A stretch of 16,884 nucleotides of DNA from an uncultured Bacteroidales bacterium (GTDB lineage Bacteria > Bacteroidota > Bacteroidia > Bacteroidales > Muribaculaceae). Position 1 is the stretch's first letter; the number at the start of each line of letters is the position of its first letter. Shown here piece by piece: positions 1 to 5,810 of the stretch. The translations under genes were made by a program, and so were the position numbers. Under the pieces are notes generated by a model. It was not told where the DNA came from and did no database searches. It saw only the letters and a list, made by a program, of their open reading frames with translations. The DNA is taken from assembly GCA_900554715.1 (NCBI GenBank), contig USIN01000013.1, positions 1 through 16,884 on the forward strand, given 5' to 3'.

Positions 1-201
1 CTGACCGCTGACGAAATTGACGGGTATCGGATGGACGTCGGTGACGCCGACGGTGTTCTCGTCGACAACGGCGACGATGGCGCTCATGCCGTAGCATCCG
101 AGAGCTGAGAAGGTCTTGAGGTCGGCCTGCAGGCCGGCGCCTCCGCTGGGGTCGCTGCCGGCGATGGTGAGGCAGCGGCGGTAGGTGAGTTGCTGGGTCA
201 T
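1..201 (-). CDS. thiD: Hydroxymethylpyrimidine/phosphomethylpyrimidine kinase ThiD, N-terminal part only
   Basis: ThiD phosphorylates hydroxymethylpyrimidine (HMP) to HMP-P and then HMP-PP in the cytoplasm, giving the pyrimidine half of thiamin. Only the first 67 residues are in the window; the rest lies beyond base 1. The visible part is diagnostic: after a short leader it reads TIAGSDPSGGAGLQADLKTF, the ribokinase-fold N-terminal motif of ThiD, followed by SALGCYGMSAIVAVV and an ENTVGV segment. The ATG at 201 overlaps the tenA stop codon as ATGA, the same arrangement as other junctions in this operon. An in-frame ATG at 210 would add three residues and cannot be excluded. The gene is the ninth of the thi operon under the TPP riboswitch. 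Whether it is fused to ThiE further on, as in some bacteria, cannot be seen. Confidence 0.95.
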   Translation of the reverse strand, partial: MTQQLTYRRCLTIAGSDPSGGAGLQADLKTFSALGCYGMSAIVAVVDENTVGVTDVHPIPVNFVSGQ

Positions 202-842
202 ATTTTCCATTTTTCGAGTGTGTAGGCGCTGTGCCAGAAGAGCCATTCCATTTTGGCGCAGCGGACGAAGATGTCAGTCATGGCGCGTCGGATGTCGTCG
301 GTGGTGCCGGCGGCGAGTTCGTCGCAGATGGCGATGGCGCGTGCTGTCGAGGCGGCGAATGTCGGGTCGGCGTAGGTCGAGATCCATTGCGAGTAGGGAT
401 TGGTGTCGAGATCGGCCTGCGACAGTATGCTGCGTCCGACTTCCTGATAAATCCAGAAACAGGGTAGCACCGAGGCTGCCTCGACTTCGACGGGCGACGC
501 ACCGGCAGCGCGGAGTACCGAGGTATAGAGCAGGCACGCCGGCGTCATCTCGCGGGGGGTGTCGCCCTTGAGAAAGGTCGAGTGCATCGCGCGCTCGACT
601 TCGACGCCGTCGAGGGCAAAACGCAGGAAACTCTCGACGTGGTCTTTGCTGGCGAGGCGCGAGGCCGTGTGGGCGAGCACGCGCGAGTAGATATCGAGGT
701 AGAGCGAGTCCTGGCCGAGATAGAAGGCGAATCGTTCGCGGCTGAGAGTGCCGTCGGCAAGCTCTCTGACAAAAGGCAGCGTCAGTATCTGACGGTAGAC
801 TGGGAGGGCTGCCTCCCAGACGCTTTGGCTCCAGGGTGTCAT
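198..842 (-). CDS. tenA: TenA-type aminopyrimidine aminohydrolase
   Basis: TenA (thiaminase II family) hydrolyses aminomethyl-aminopyrimidine to HMP, salvaging the pyrimidine of degraded thiamin. The 214-residue product has the usual family length and all-helical composition. Residues matching the Bacillus subtilis TenA active site are visible: Asp45 and Tyr48 in GQDSLYLD, Tyr106 in CLLYTS, Cys128 in LPCFWIYQEVG, Tyr158 in SQWISTYAD and Glu199 in MEWLFWHSAY. The cysteine places it in the TenA_C class, so it is predicted to be active. The start at 842 overlaps the preceding methyltransferase stop (ATGA), and its own stop overlaps thiD. The open frame continues upstream of 842, but that extension lies entirely inside the methyltransferase gene and has an Arg-rich shadow composition. 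With ThiD next door it forms a pyrimidine salvage step, relevant because thiC is not seen here. Confidence 0.95.
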   Translation of the reverse strand: MTPWSQSVWEAALPVYRQILTLPFVRELADGTLSRERFAFYLGQDSLYLDIYSRVLAHTASRLASKDHVESFLRFALDGVEVERAMHSTFLKGDTPREMTPACLLYTSVLRAAGASPVEVEAASVLPCFWIYQEVGRSILSQADLDTNPYSQWISTYADPTFAASTARAIAICDELAAGTTDDIRRAMTDIFVRCAKMEWLFWHSAYTLEKWKI

Positions 843-1540
843 GACTTGAAACCGATTGCGGCCACATAGTCTCCGCGGTCGTAGCCTTCGACGGGTTCTT
901 CGGCCTGACGCTCGGAGTAGAGCGGATGGGTTGTCAGGGTCTGCATGAATTTCAGCGTCGTGAAACCGGCGCGCTCGAGGTGGGCGATTTTCTCGCCGGT
1001 TGTGCGCCAGTTGGCGGCGTTGACAAACTCGATGGGGTAAGGGTCGGGCGGATACACACCTTCGAGCAGTGGATGATGCCACGTGCCGAGGGCTTTGGCG
1101 AGATTATACATGATGCCGTAAGAACTCTCTTTGGGCACGTCAATGAGTATTATGCGGCCGCCTGCGGGAAGAACTTTGTATACGCGGTCGACGACCGACG
1201 CCAGGTCGGTGATGTAGCTCGGGCTGCCGTTGAAGAGTATGGTGTCATATCTGCCGTCGCCATAGTCGGCCTCTTCGGCGGTGGCGACGGTGACGTTGAT
1301 ACCGCGTTTGCGGGCGATGGCGGCCATGCTTTCAGATGGTTCGATGCCGTCCTCGACACTGATGCCGAAGTCGTCGCGGAGAATTTTCTCGAACAGGCCG
1401 CTTCCGCACCCTACCGACAGGATTCGCCGCGAACCCTCGAGGGTGGCGGCCACGAGACGTGCCTCGGAGAGGAGTACATTGGGGTTCGCCAGAAACCATG
1501 CGTCATAGTCGGCGGCGTATTCGTCAAAACTGTGGTTCAT
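839..1540 (-). CDS. Class I SAM-dependent methyltransferase within the thiamin operon, role unknown
   Basis: This 233-residue protein has the class I methyltransferase fold in order: glycine-rich SAM-binding motif I LSVGCGSG at residues 41-48; an acidic GIEPSES segment at about 65-71 for the ribose hydroxyls; DTILFNGSPSYITD at about 99-112 in the motif IV position; and LPAGGRIILIDV at about 124-135. The C-terminal part, with several Trp, His and Tyr residues, probably forms the substrate lid. The start at 1540 overlaps the thiF stop (ATGA) and the stop overlaps the tenA start, so it is an integral, coupled member of the operon. A possible acceptor would be a thiazole, pyrimidine or salvage precursor, but nothing in the sequence identifies it. 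It is not one of the standard thiamin enzymes I know. It could also be a general small-molecule methyltransferase carried along with the operon. Confidence 0.88.
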   Translation of the reverse strand: MNHSFDEYAADYDAWFLANPNVLLSEARLVAATLEGSRRILSVGCGSGLFEKILRDDFGISVEDGIEPSESMAAIARKRGINVTVATAEEADYGDGRYDTILFNGSPSYITDLASVVDRVYKVLPAGGRIILIDVPKESSYGIMYNLAKALGTWHHPLLEGVYPPDPYPIEFVNAANWRTTGEKIAHLERAGFTTLKFMQTLTTHPLYSERQAEEPVEGYDRGDYVAAIGFKS

Positions 1541-2247
1541 ATATCTATTATTAGTGTTTGCATTGATTTGAAATCTATTGTGAAAAGGCGTCCGTCGAGG
1601 ACGTCGTCGAAGCCGGCGATGATTTTTATGGCCTCGGAGGCCTCGAGGGTGCCGATGACGCCGGGAACGACGCCGACGACACCGGCTGTGACGCGAGGCA
1701 GGGCGCACAGAGCCTCGCGGTCGGGGTAAAGGTCGGTGTATCTGACGCAGCGCAGATGGTTGAAGACGGCGAGCTGGCCGTCGGTTGTGCCGATAGAGCC
1801 GTAGACCCACGGGCGTCCGTGGCGGCCGCAGACGTCGTCGATGAGATAGCGGGCCGCATAGTTGTCGGTGCAGTCGACGATGATGTCGCAGCCGGCGACG
1901 ATGCTGTCGGCGTTGGCCGCGGAGAGGTTCTCGGCTATGACGTCAAAGCGTGTCGCCGACGACTGCGAGGCGAGGCGTGCGGCCGCGGTCACGGCTTTGG
2001 AAACGCCGACAGAGTCTTCGGTGTACAGCACCTGACGCTGCAGGTTGCTGAGCGAGACGGTGTCGCCGTCGACAAGAACAAGACGTCCGACGCCGGCGCC
2101 GGTGAGATAGGTGGCCGCGGCCGAACCCAAGCCGCCGAGGCCGATGACGGCGACGGTGGCCGCGGAGAGACGGCGCTGCCCCTCGATGCCGATTTCGGGC
2201 AGCATCGTCTGGCGTGAGTAACGGTCGTCTGATCGTGATGCGCTCAT
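1537..2247 (-). CDS. thiF: ThiF/MoeB/HesA-family adenylyltransferase for ThiS
   Basis: ThiF adenylates the C-terminal glycine of ThiS so that it can be thiolated as the sulfur donor for the thiazole. The 236-residue protein begins with the family's RYSRQ box (residues 9-13). It then has the nucleotide-binding GLGGLG at 36-41, VDGDTVSLSNLQRQ at about 59-72, Lys83, and CTDN at 125-128. GVVPGVIGTLEASEAIK (about 191-207) follows the crossover loop. The paired CxxC zinc ligands of E. coli ThiF are missing: the first pair is replaced (RYTDLYPD), and the protein ends before the second. One cysteine, Cys180, lies in the loop near the place of the E. coli acyl-disulfide cysteine. The ATG at 2247 is one base past the thiH stop. 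Longer in-frame starts lie inside thiH and are rejected. Placement in the thi operon argues for ThiS as partner rather than MoaD. Confidence 0.93.
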   Translation of the reverse strand: MSASRSDDRYSRQTMLPEIGIEGQRRLSAATVAVIGLGGLGSAAATYLTGAGVGRLVLVDGDTVSLSNLQRQVLYTEDSVGVSKAVTAAARLASQSSATRFDVIAENLSAANADSIVAGCDIIVDCTDNYAARYLIDDVCGRHGRPWVYGSIGTTDGQLAVFNHLRCVRYTDLYPDREALCALPRVTAGVVGVVPGVIGTLEASEAIKIIAGFDDVLDGRLFTIDFKSMQTLIIDI

Positions 2248-2248
2248 G

Positions 2249-3358
2249 TCAGTCGAAGATTTTATCCCAGTCTTTCCAGACCACTTCATAGCCGAGACGG
2301 CGTATGTCGGCCTCGACCTGTGCGGGTGTGCGCTCGTCGCTGACGGCAAACTGCTCGAGCGACTGCGGATATGTGGCATAGCCTCCCGGGTCGGTCTTCG
2401 AGCCGGCGCTCATCGATGTGACGCCGAGGGTGGCGATGTTGTTGCGGAAATCGGGACTCTCGCGCGTCGAGAACGATATGTCGACATCGGGGTCGAAGAT
2501 GCGGAAGGCGAAGGTAAGCTGGGCGAGCTCGCGGTCGCTCATGACGACGTTGGGCTGGAAATGGCCTTCTGACGGACGCATGCGCGGGAAGTTGACGCTG
2601 TAACGCGTGCGCCAGTAGTGGCGGCGCAGGTAGAGCAGATGCCGCGCCATCATGGTGACGTCGGTGCGCCAGTCTTCGAGACCGATGAGCACACCCATGC
2701 CTATCTTGTGGACGCCGGCGCTCCCCATGCGGTCGTAGCCGTTGAGGCGCCATTCGAAGTTAGACTTCATGCCGGCCGGGTGGTAGACTTTGTAGCGGGC
2801 GCGGTTATATGTTTCCTGAAAGCAGACGACGCCGTTGAGTCCGGCATGCGTCAGGCGGCTGTAGTCTTCGGCCGAGAGGGGCATGACCTCGATGGTGAGG
2901 TTGTTGAAATAGGGACGGCAGACCTTCAGGGCCTCCTCGAGATAATCGGTGCCGGCCAGACGCGGGTTCTCGCCCGTGACGATAAGCAGGTTTTCGAAGG
3001 GGCCGAGGCGGCGTATGGCCTCACATTCGTCCTTGATCTGTCCGGGGGTGAGGATTACTCGTTCCATCTTGTTGTGGCGGTTGAAGCCGCAGTAGACACA
3101 CGAGTTGGTGCACGAGTTGGTGATATACATGGGTATATACATCGATATCGTCTTGCCGAAACGCTTCTGCGTCAGGGCGCGGCTCAGCCGGGCCATCTCT
3201 TCGAGGCGCGGCGCGGCGGCGGGAGATATCAGCGCCATGAAGTCGTCGACGGTGTGGCGCTCTTTGGCGAGGGCGCGGTCGACGTCAGCCGCTGTCTTCG
3301 ACATGATGGCGGCGGTGGTGTCGTCCCAGTCGTATTTCTGTAGCTCGTCGGAAAACAT
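2249..3358 (-). CDS. thiH: Radical SAM 2-iminoacetate synthase ThiH
   Basis: ThiH is the oxygen-sensitive radical SAM tyrosine lyase that makes dehydroglycine (2-iminoacetate) and p-cresol. The iminoacetate supplies the C2-N3 unit of the thiazole to ThiG. The 369-residue length is normal for the family. The 4Fe-4S cluster motif CTNSCVYC gives Cys83, Cys87 and Cys90, preceded by the conserved MYIPMYITNS strand and followed by GFNRHNK. Other typical segments are VTGENPR, IEVMPLS, CFQETYN and NFPRMRPSEG. Use of ThiH rather than the oxidase ThiO fits an anaerobe. The ATG at 3358 shares its first base with the last base of the thiG stop (TGATG). Its stop is one base before the thiF start. Confidence 0.97.
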   Translation of the reverse strand: MFSDELQKYDWDDTTAAIMSKTAADVDRALAKERHTVDDFMALISPAAAPRLEEMARLSRALTQKRFGKTISMYIPMYITNSCTNSCVYCGFNRHNKMERVILTPGQIKDECEAIRRLGPFENLLIVTGENPRLAGTDYLEEALKVCRPYFNNLTIEVMPLSAEDYSRLTHAGLNGVVCFQETYNRARYKVYHPAGMKSNFEWRLNGYDRMGSAGVHKIGMGVLIGLEDWRTDVTMMARHLLYLRRHYWRTRYSVNFPRMRPSEGHFQPNVVMSDRELAQLTFAFRIFDPDVDISFSTRESPDFRNNIATLGVTSMSAGSKTDPGGYATYPQSLEQFAVSDERTPAQVEADIRRLGYEVVWKDWDKIFD

Positions 3359-4125
3359 CAGTCGAGGAATGAGGTTAACGGACTTGATGCTTCGGCGTGG
3401 CGCACGACGGCGCCGAGGCCGGCTTCGTATGCCTGCCGCCCGGCGATGACGGCGAGACGGAAGGCGTCGGCCATAGCGACGGGGTCGCCCGAGACGGCTA
3501 TGGCGGTGTTGACAAGAACGGCGTCGGCGCCCATTTCCATGGCCTCGGCAGCGTGTGAGGGTGCGCCGAGACCGGCGTCGACGACGACGGGTACGTTGCT
3601 CTGCTCGATGATGATCGACATCAGCTCGCGGGTGACGAGGCCTTTGTTGGTGCCGATAGGCGCGGCAAGGGGCATGACGGTCGCCGCACCGGCCTCTTCA
3701 AGACGCTTGCAGAGCACGGGGTCGGCCTGGATGTAGGGGAGGACGACAAAGCCCAGACGGGCGAGTTCTTCGGTTGCCTTGAGCGTCTCGACGGGGTCGG
3801 GAAGCAGGTATTTCGGGTCGGGATGAATCTCGAGCTTGATGAAGTTCGTGCCGAAGGCTTCGCGGGCAAGCTGTGCGGCGAGCACGGCTTCTTCTGCATT
3901 CCGTACACCCGAGGTGTTGGGCAGCAGCTGGATATGGTCGGCGGTGACGTGGCGCAGCATGTCGTCTTCGGGATTCTCCATGTCGATGCGTTTCATGGCG
4001 ACGGTGACCATCTGTGTCTGCGAGGCCCTGATGGCTTCGGCCATTTCGGTGTTTGAGCGGAACTTGCCGGTTCCGACAAACAGGCGTGACGTGAAGGTGC
4101 GTCCGCCGATAATCAGATCATTCAT
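3358..4125 (-). CDS. thiG: Thiazole synthase ThiG
   Basis: ThiG is the central thiazole synthase. It condenses 1-deoxyxylulose 5-phosphate, dehydroglycine from ThiH and the thiocarboxylated ThiS into thiazole phosphate. The 255-residue TIM-barrel protein is of normal length. Recognisable segments are GGRTFTSRLFVGTGKF at the N-terminus, LLPNTSGVRNAEEAV, the FIKLEI strand with the Schiff-base lysine at Lys97, LPYIQADPVLCKRLEEAG, VMPLAAPIGTNKG and VDAGLGAPSHAAEAMEMGAD with the phosphate-binding loop. The start at 4125 overlaps the thiE stop (ATGA) and its stop overlaps thiH. No unusual substitution was noticed. The product works in a complex with ThiH in species that use ThiH. Confidence 0.98.
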   Translation of the reverse strand: MNDLIIGGRTFTSRLFVGTGKFRSNTEMAEAIRASQTQMVTVAMKRIDMENPEDDMLRHVTADHIQLLPNTSGVRNAEEAVLAAQLAREAFGTNFIKLEIHPDPKYLLPDPVETLKATEELARLGFVVLPYIQADPVLCKRLEEAGAATVMPLAAPIGTNKGLVTRELMSIIIEQSNVPVVVDAGLGAPSHAAEAMEMGADAVLVNTAIAVSGDPVAMADAFRLAVIAGRQAYEAGLGAVVRHAEASSPLTSFLD

Positions 4126-4745
4126 ATATCGTGTTTTATGAGGTTTATTATCTGTGATGTCGCGGCGGCGGGGTCGTCGGCGCGCAAGATCGTGCCTGAC
4201 AGCGCTATGCCTGTTACACCGGTCGCCATTATGGCTTCAATGTCTTCGGGAGTGATGCCGCCGATGGCAACGACAGGTATGCTGTAGCCGGCCCGGCGGC
4301 AGCGCGCCATGATGTCGCGGTAGCCCCCGAGGCCGAGGATGGGGCTGAGGCGCTTCTTCGTCTCGGTGAAGCGGAATGGGCCGAGGCCGATGTAGTCGGC
4401 ACCGGCGGCCACGGCTGCCGCGATGTCGTCGAAGGTGTTGGCTGTGGCGCCGATGATTCTGTCGGATCCGAGTATGCGGCGCGCCTCGGCCACGGGCATG
4501 TCGTTTTTGCCGAGATGGACGCCGTCGGCGCCGACGGCGTCGACAAGGGCGACGTGGTCGTCAATGATAAATGTGGCTCCCGCGGCGCGGCACAGCGGCG
4601 CGAGCTGACGACCGGCGGCGATGACACTTTCGTCGGGTTCGTCTTTCATGCGCAGCTGAATCCAGCGGCATCCGCCGCGCAGGGCGGCTTCGGCGCCGTC
4701 GAGGTAGCCGTGGCGTTCGTTTTTGTGAGTTATGAATTGCAGCAT
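4122..4745 (-). CDS. thiE: Thiamin-phosphate synthase ThiE
   Basis: ThiE couples HMP-PP and thiazole phosphate to thiamin phosphate. The 207-residue TIM-barrel protein shows the catalytic family motifs: QLRMK at 30-34 for the pyrophosphate; IDDHVALVDAVGADGVHLGKND at about 61-82; IGATANT at about 98-104; GLGPFRFTETKK at about 120-131; and AIGGITPED at about 160-168. These make it the genuine synthase of the two ThiE-like genes in this operon. Its start overlaps the end of the preceding TenI-like gene by 16 bases and its stop overlaps thiG. The N-terminus is short and close to that of other Bacteroidetes ThiE proteins as I remember them. Confidence 0.95.
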   Translation of the reverse strand: MLQFITHKNERHGYLDGAEAALRGGCRWIQLRMKDEPDESVIAAGRQLAPLCRAAGATFIIDDHVALVDAVGADGVHLGKNDMPVAEARRILGSDRIIGATANTFDDIAAAVAAGADYIGLGPFRFTETKKRLSPILGLGGYRDIMARCRRAGYSIPVVAIGGITPEDIEAIMATGVTGIALSGTILRADDPAAATSQIINLIKHDI

Positions 4746-5323
4746 TGTAGTAAACGGTTGATTCGTTGTGAGATGTCTTCAAGACTGTTGCCGTCGCCCC
4801 AGGCGGCGCCGAGGACGGCGGCGCCCGAGAAGCCGGTGTCGCGCAGGCATCCTATATTGTCGGCGCTGACGCCTCCGAGGGCGAACGTGTCGCCGTCGAG
4901 CAGGCCGTCGTCAAAAGCGCGGCGCAGTTCGCCGGGTGTGAAGGCGGCGGTGTAGCCCTGCTTCGAGATGCTGTTGAAGACCGGGCTTATGAAACGATAG
5001 TCTGTCATGGGTGCCGCTGCCGAGGCTTCGGTCACAGAGTGGCATGAGCGGCTGACGGTGCCGTCGAATCCTTCAGGCGCGCGGGGATTGCGGCCGTTGA
5101 GGTGTATGCCGCAGCCGTAGCGCGAGGCCAGCTCGTGAAAGTCGTTGAGCGACAGTCGGTCACGATACTGAGCGTCTATCTTCCCGATGATGGCGGCGAC
5201 GTCGTCGGCCGACAGCCGGGGATGGCGCAGGTGTACGCGCTCGACGCCGCGGTCGAGCATCGTCATGATGGCTTCGGCCTCGGCCGTGACAGGAGTTTCG
5301 GGTGTGATGACAATGAGTCTCAT
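4730..5323 (-). CDS. tenI: TenI-like ThiE paralogue, probable thiazole tautomerase
   Basis: This 197-residue protein has the ThiE/TenI TIM-barrel pattern, but its pyrophosphate-binding motifs differ from those of the ThiE encoded next to it. VHLRHP (about 30-35) replaces QLRMK, and DFHELASRYGCGIHLNGR (about 61-78) corresponds to the DD...GVHLG region. SRSCHSVTEA places a histidine (His95) where TenI has its catalytic histidine. RFISPVFNSISKQGY and ALGGVS follow. TenI in Bacillus isomerises the thiazole tautomer released by ThiG to the aromatic carboxylate, which fits an operon that also has a full ThiE. The start at 5323 overlaps the thiS stop (ATGA). In-frame upstream starts lie within thiS and are rejected. 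The family is clear; the tautomerase role is inferred from His95 and context. Confidence 0.85.
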   Translation of the reverse strand: MRLIVITPETPVTAEAEAIMTMLDRGVERVHLRHPRLSADDVAAIIGKIDAQYRDRLSLNDFHELASRYGCGIHLNGRNPRAPEGFDGTVSRSCHSVTEASAAAPMTDYRFISPVFNSISKQGYTAAFTPGELRRAFDDGLLDGDTFALGGVSADNIGCLRDTGFSGAAVLGAAWGDGNSLEDISQRINRLLQCCNS

Positions 5324-5520
5324 CCGCCGCATACAGCTCTGATGACAGTGAGTTTCATTCCTTCTTCGAGCGGTGTCGATGCCCATGAGTCGCGACGCAC
5401 GACCGTGTTGTCGGTCGCCACGGCGGTACCGGGCTGCGCGAGCCCTTCGCGCTCGAGAAGGTCCGCGAGATTGCCGACGCCGGTGGCATCGACGGCTTTG
5501 TGATTGATATAGACTTCCAT
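5320..5520 (-). CDS. thiS: Sulfur carrier protein ThiS
   Basis: ThiS is a ubiquitin-fold carrier. Its C-terminal glycine is adenylated by ThiF, converted to thiocarboxylate and used by ThiG. The product is 66 residues, the normal size, and ends in AVCGG with the essential Gly-Gly at the very C-terminus. Internal features fit the family: a starting beta strand MEVYINHK, an NLADLLER helix, GTAVATDNTVVRRDSW and LTVIRAV. It is the first gene of the operon. The ATG at 5520 has an AAAAGG ribosome-binding site six bases upstream (5527-5532). An open frame continues upstream to 5691, but it runs through the riboswitch and is not coding. Its stop overlaps the next gene. Confidence 0.96.
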   Translation of the reverse strand: MEVYINHKAVDATGVGNLADLLEREGLAQPGTAVATDNTVVRRDSWASTPLEEGMKLTVIRAVCGG

Positions 5521-5526
5521 AATCGA

Positions 5527-5532
5527 CCTTTT
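5527..5532 (-). promoter_or_regulatory. Ribosome-binding site of thiS
   Basis: AAAAGG lies six bases before the thiS ATG at 5520. It fixes the start and lies two bases after the CACCCCTC segment that can pair with the riboswitch aptamer, so it is the probable control point if regulation is translational. Confidence 0.6.
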
Positions 5533-5595
5533 GCGAGGGGTGACCGCAGCCTGAACGATGGCTGAGCCGTGAAACAGAATTCGCGCTATACTATG

Positions 5596-5677
5596 AACAA
5601 GTCCTTTCGACGGTACTAACCGTGTCAAGTTCACAGGGTATGATCTCAGCCTCGGTCGATGAGGCACCCCTCTTGTT
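5596..5677 (-). ncRNA. TPP riboswitch (THI element)
   Basis: Read on the minus strand, this stretch has the conserved thiamin-pyrophosphate aptamer. An outer P1 stem AACAAG (5672-5677) pairs with CTTGTT (5596-5601). Inside are the conserved GGGGTGCC, then GGCTGAGATCATACCC, then TTGACACGGTTAGTACCG and a closing GAAAGGAC. It sits 75 bases upstream of thiS and just after the operon promoter. TPP binding would lower expression of the whole thi operon. GAGGGGTG at 5665-5672 is perfectly complementary to CACCCCTC at 5535-5542 just before the thiS ribosome-binding site, a candidate switching helix. No U-run terminator is visible between aptamer and thiS, so translational control seems more likely than attenuation. 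Confidence 0.96.
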
Positions 5678-5688
5678 AGAATTCGGGG

Positions 5689-5720
5689 CAAAGATATGCC
5701 TAAATATTGAAAAGACCAAA
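5689..5720 (-). promoter_or_regulatory. Bacteroidetes-type promoter of the thi operon
   Basis: On the minus strand TTTG (5717-5720) is followed after 20 bases by TATCTTTG (5689-5696), matching the Bacteroidetes housekeeping consensus TTTG-N19-21-TAnnTTTG. Transcription would start near 5682-5685, only a few bases before the first stem of the TPP riboswitch at 5677. Confidence 0.85.
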
Positions 5721-5737
5721 ATAAATTGCCTCTATGG

Positions 5738-5767
5738 CTGCTATACGGGTAAATTTTGTTACTTTTG
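5738..5767 (+). promoter_or_regulatory. Probable promoter of nagB
   Basis: TACTTTTG (5760-5767) is a full match to the Bacteroidetes -7 box. The -33 element is weak: CTG at 5738-5740 is 19 bases upstream. The predicted transcript begins near 5772 with a leader of about 40 bases before the ATG at 5811. Confidence 0.65.
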
Positions 5768-5810
5768 CAGTCAGAACAACTATATTAACCCACTATAAAA
5801 TTTAATCATC

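Noticed and set aside
926..1729. Plus-strand open frame of 267 codons opposite the methyltransferase and thiF genes
   Set aside because: It lies antisense to two clearly conserved genes, has no recognisable motif, and arises from the high GC content at third codon positions.
2618..3343. Plus-strand open frame of 241 codons opposite thiH
   Set aside because: Shadow of thiH; it shows low-complexity Val/Ala/Gly-rich composition without family motifs.
5544..5564. CAGCC/GGCTG hairpin in the thi leader as an intrinsic terminator
   Set aside because: The stem is only five pairs and no T-run follows, so termination is not supported.
5521..5691. Upstream extension of thiS by 57 codons
   Set aside because: The sequence is the TPP riboswitch and leader. 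A proper ribosome-binding site and the normal ThiS length place the start at 5520.
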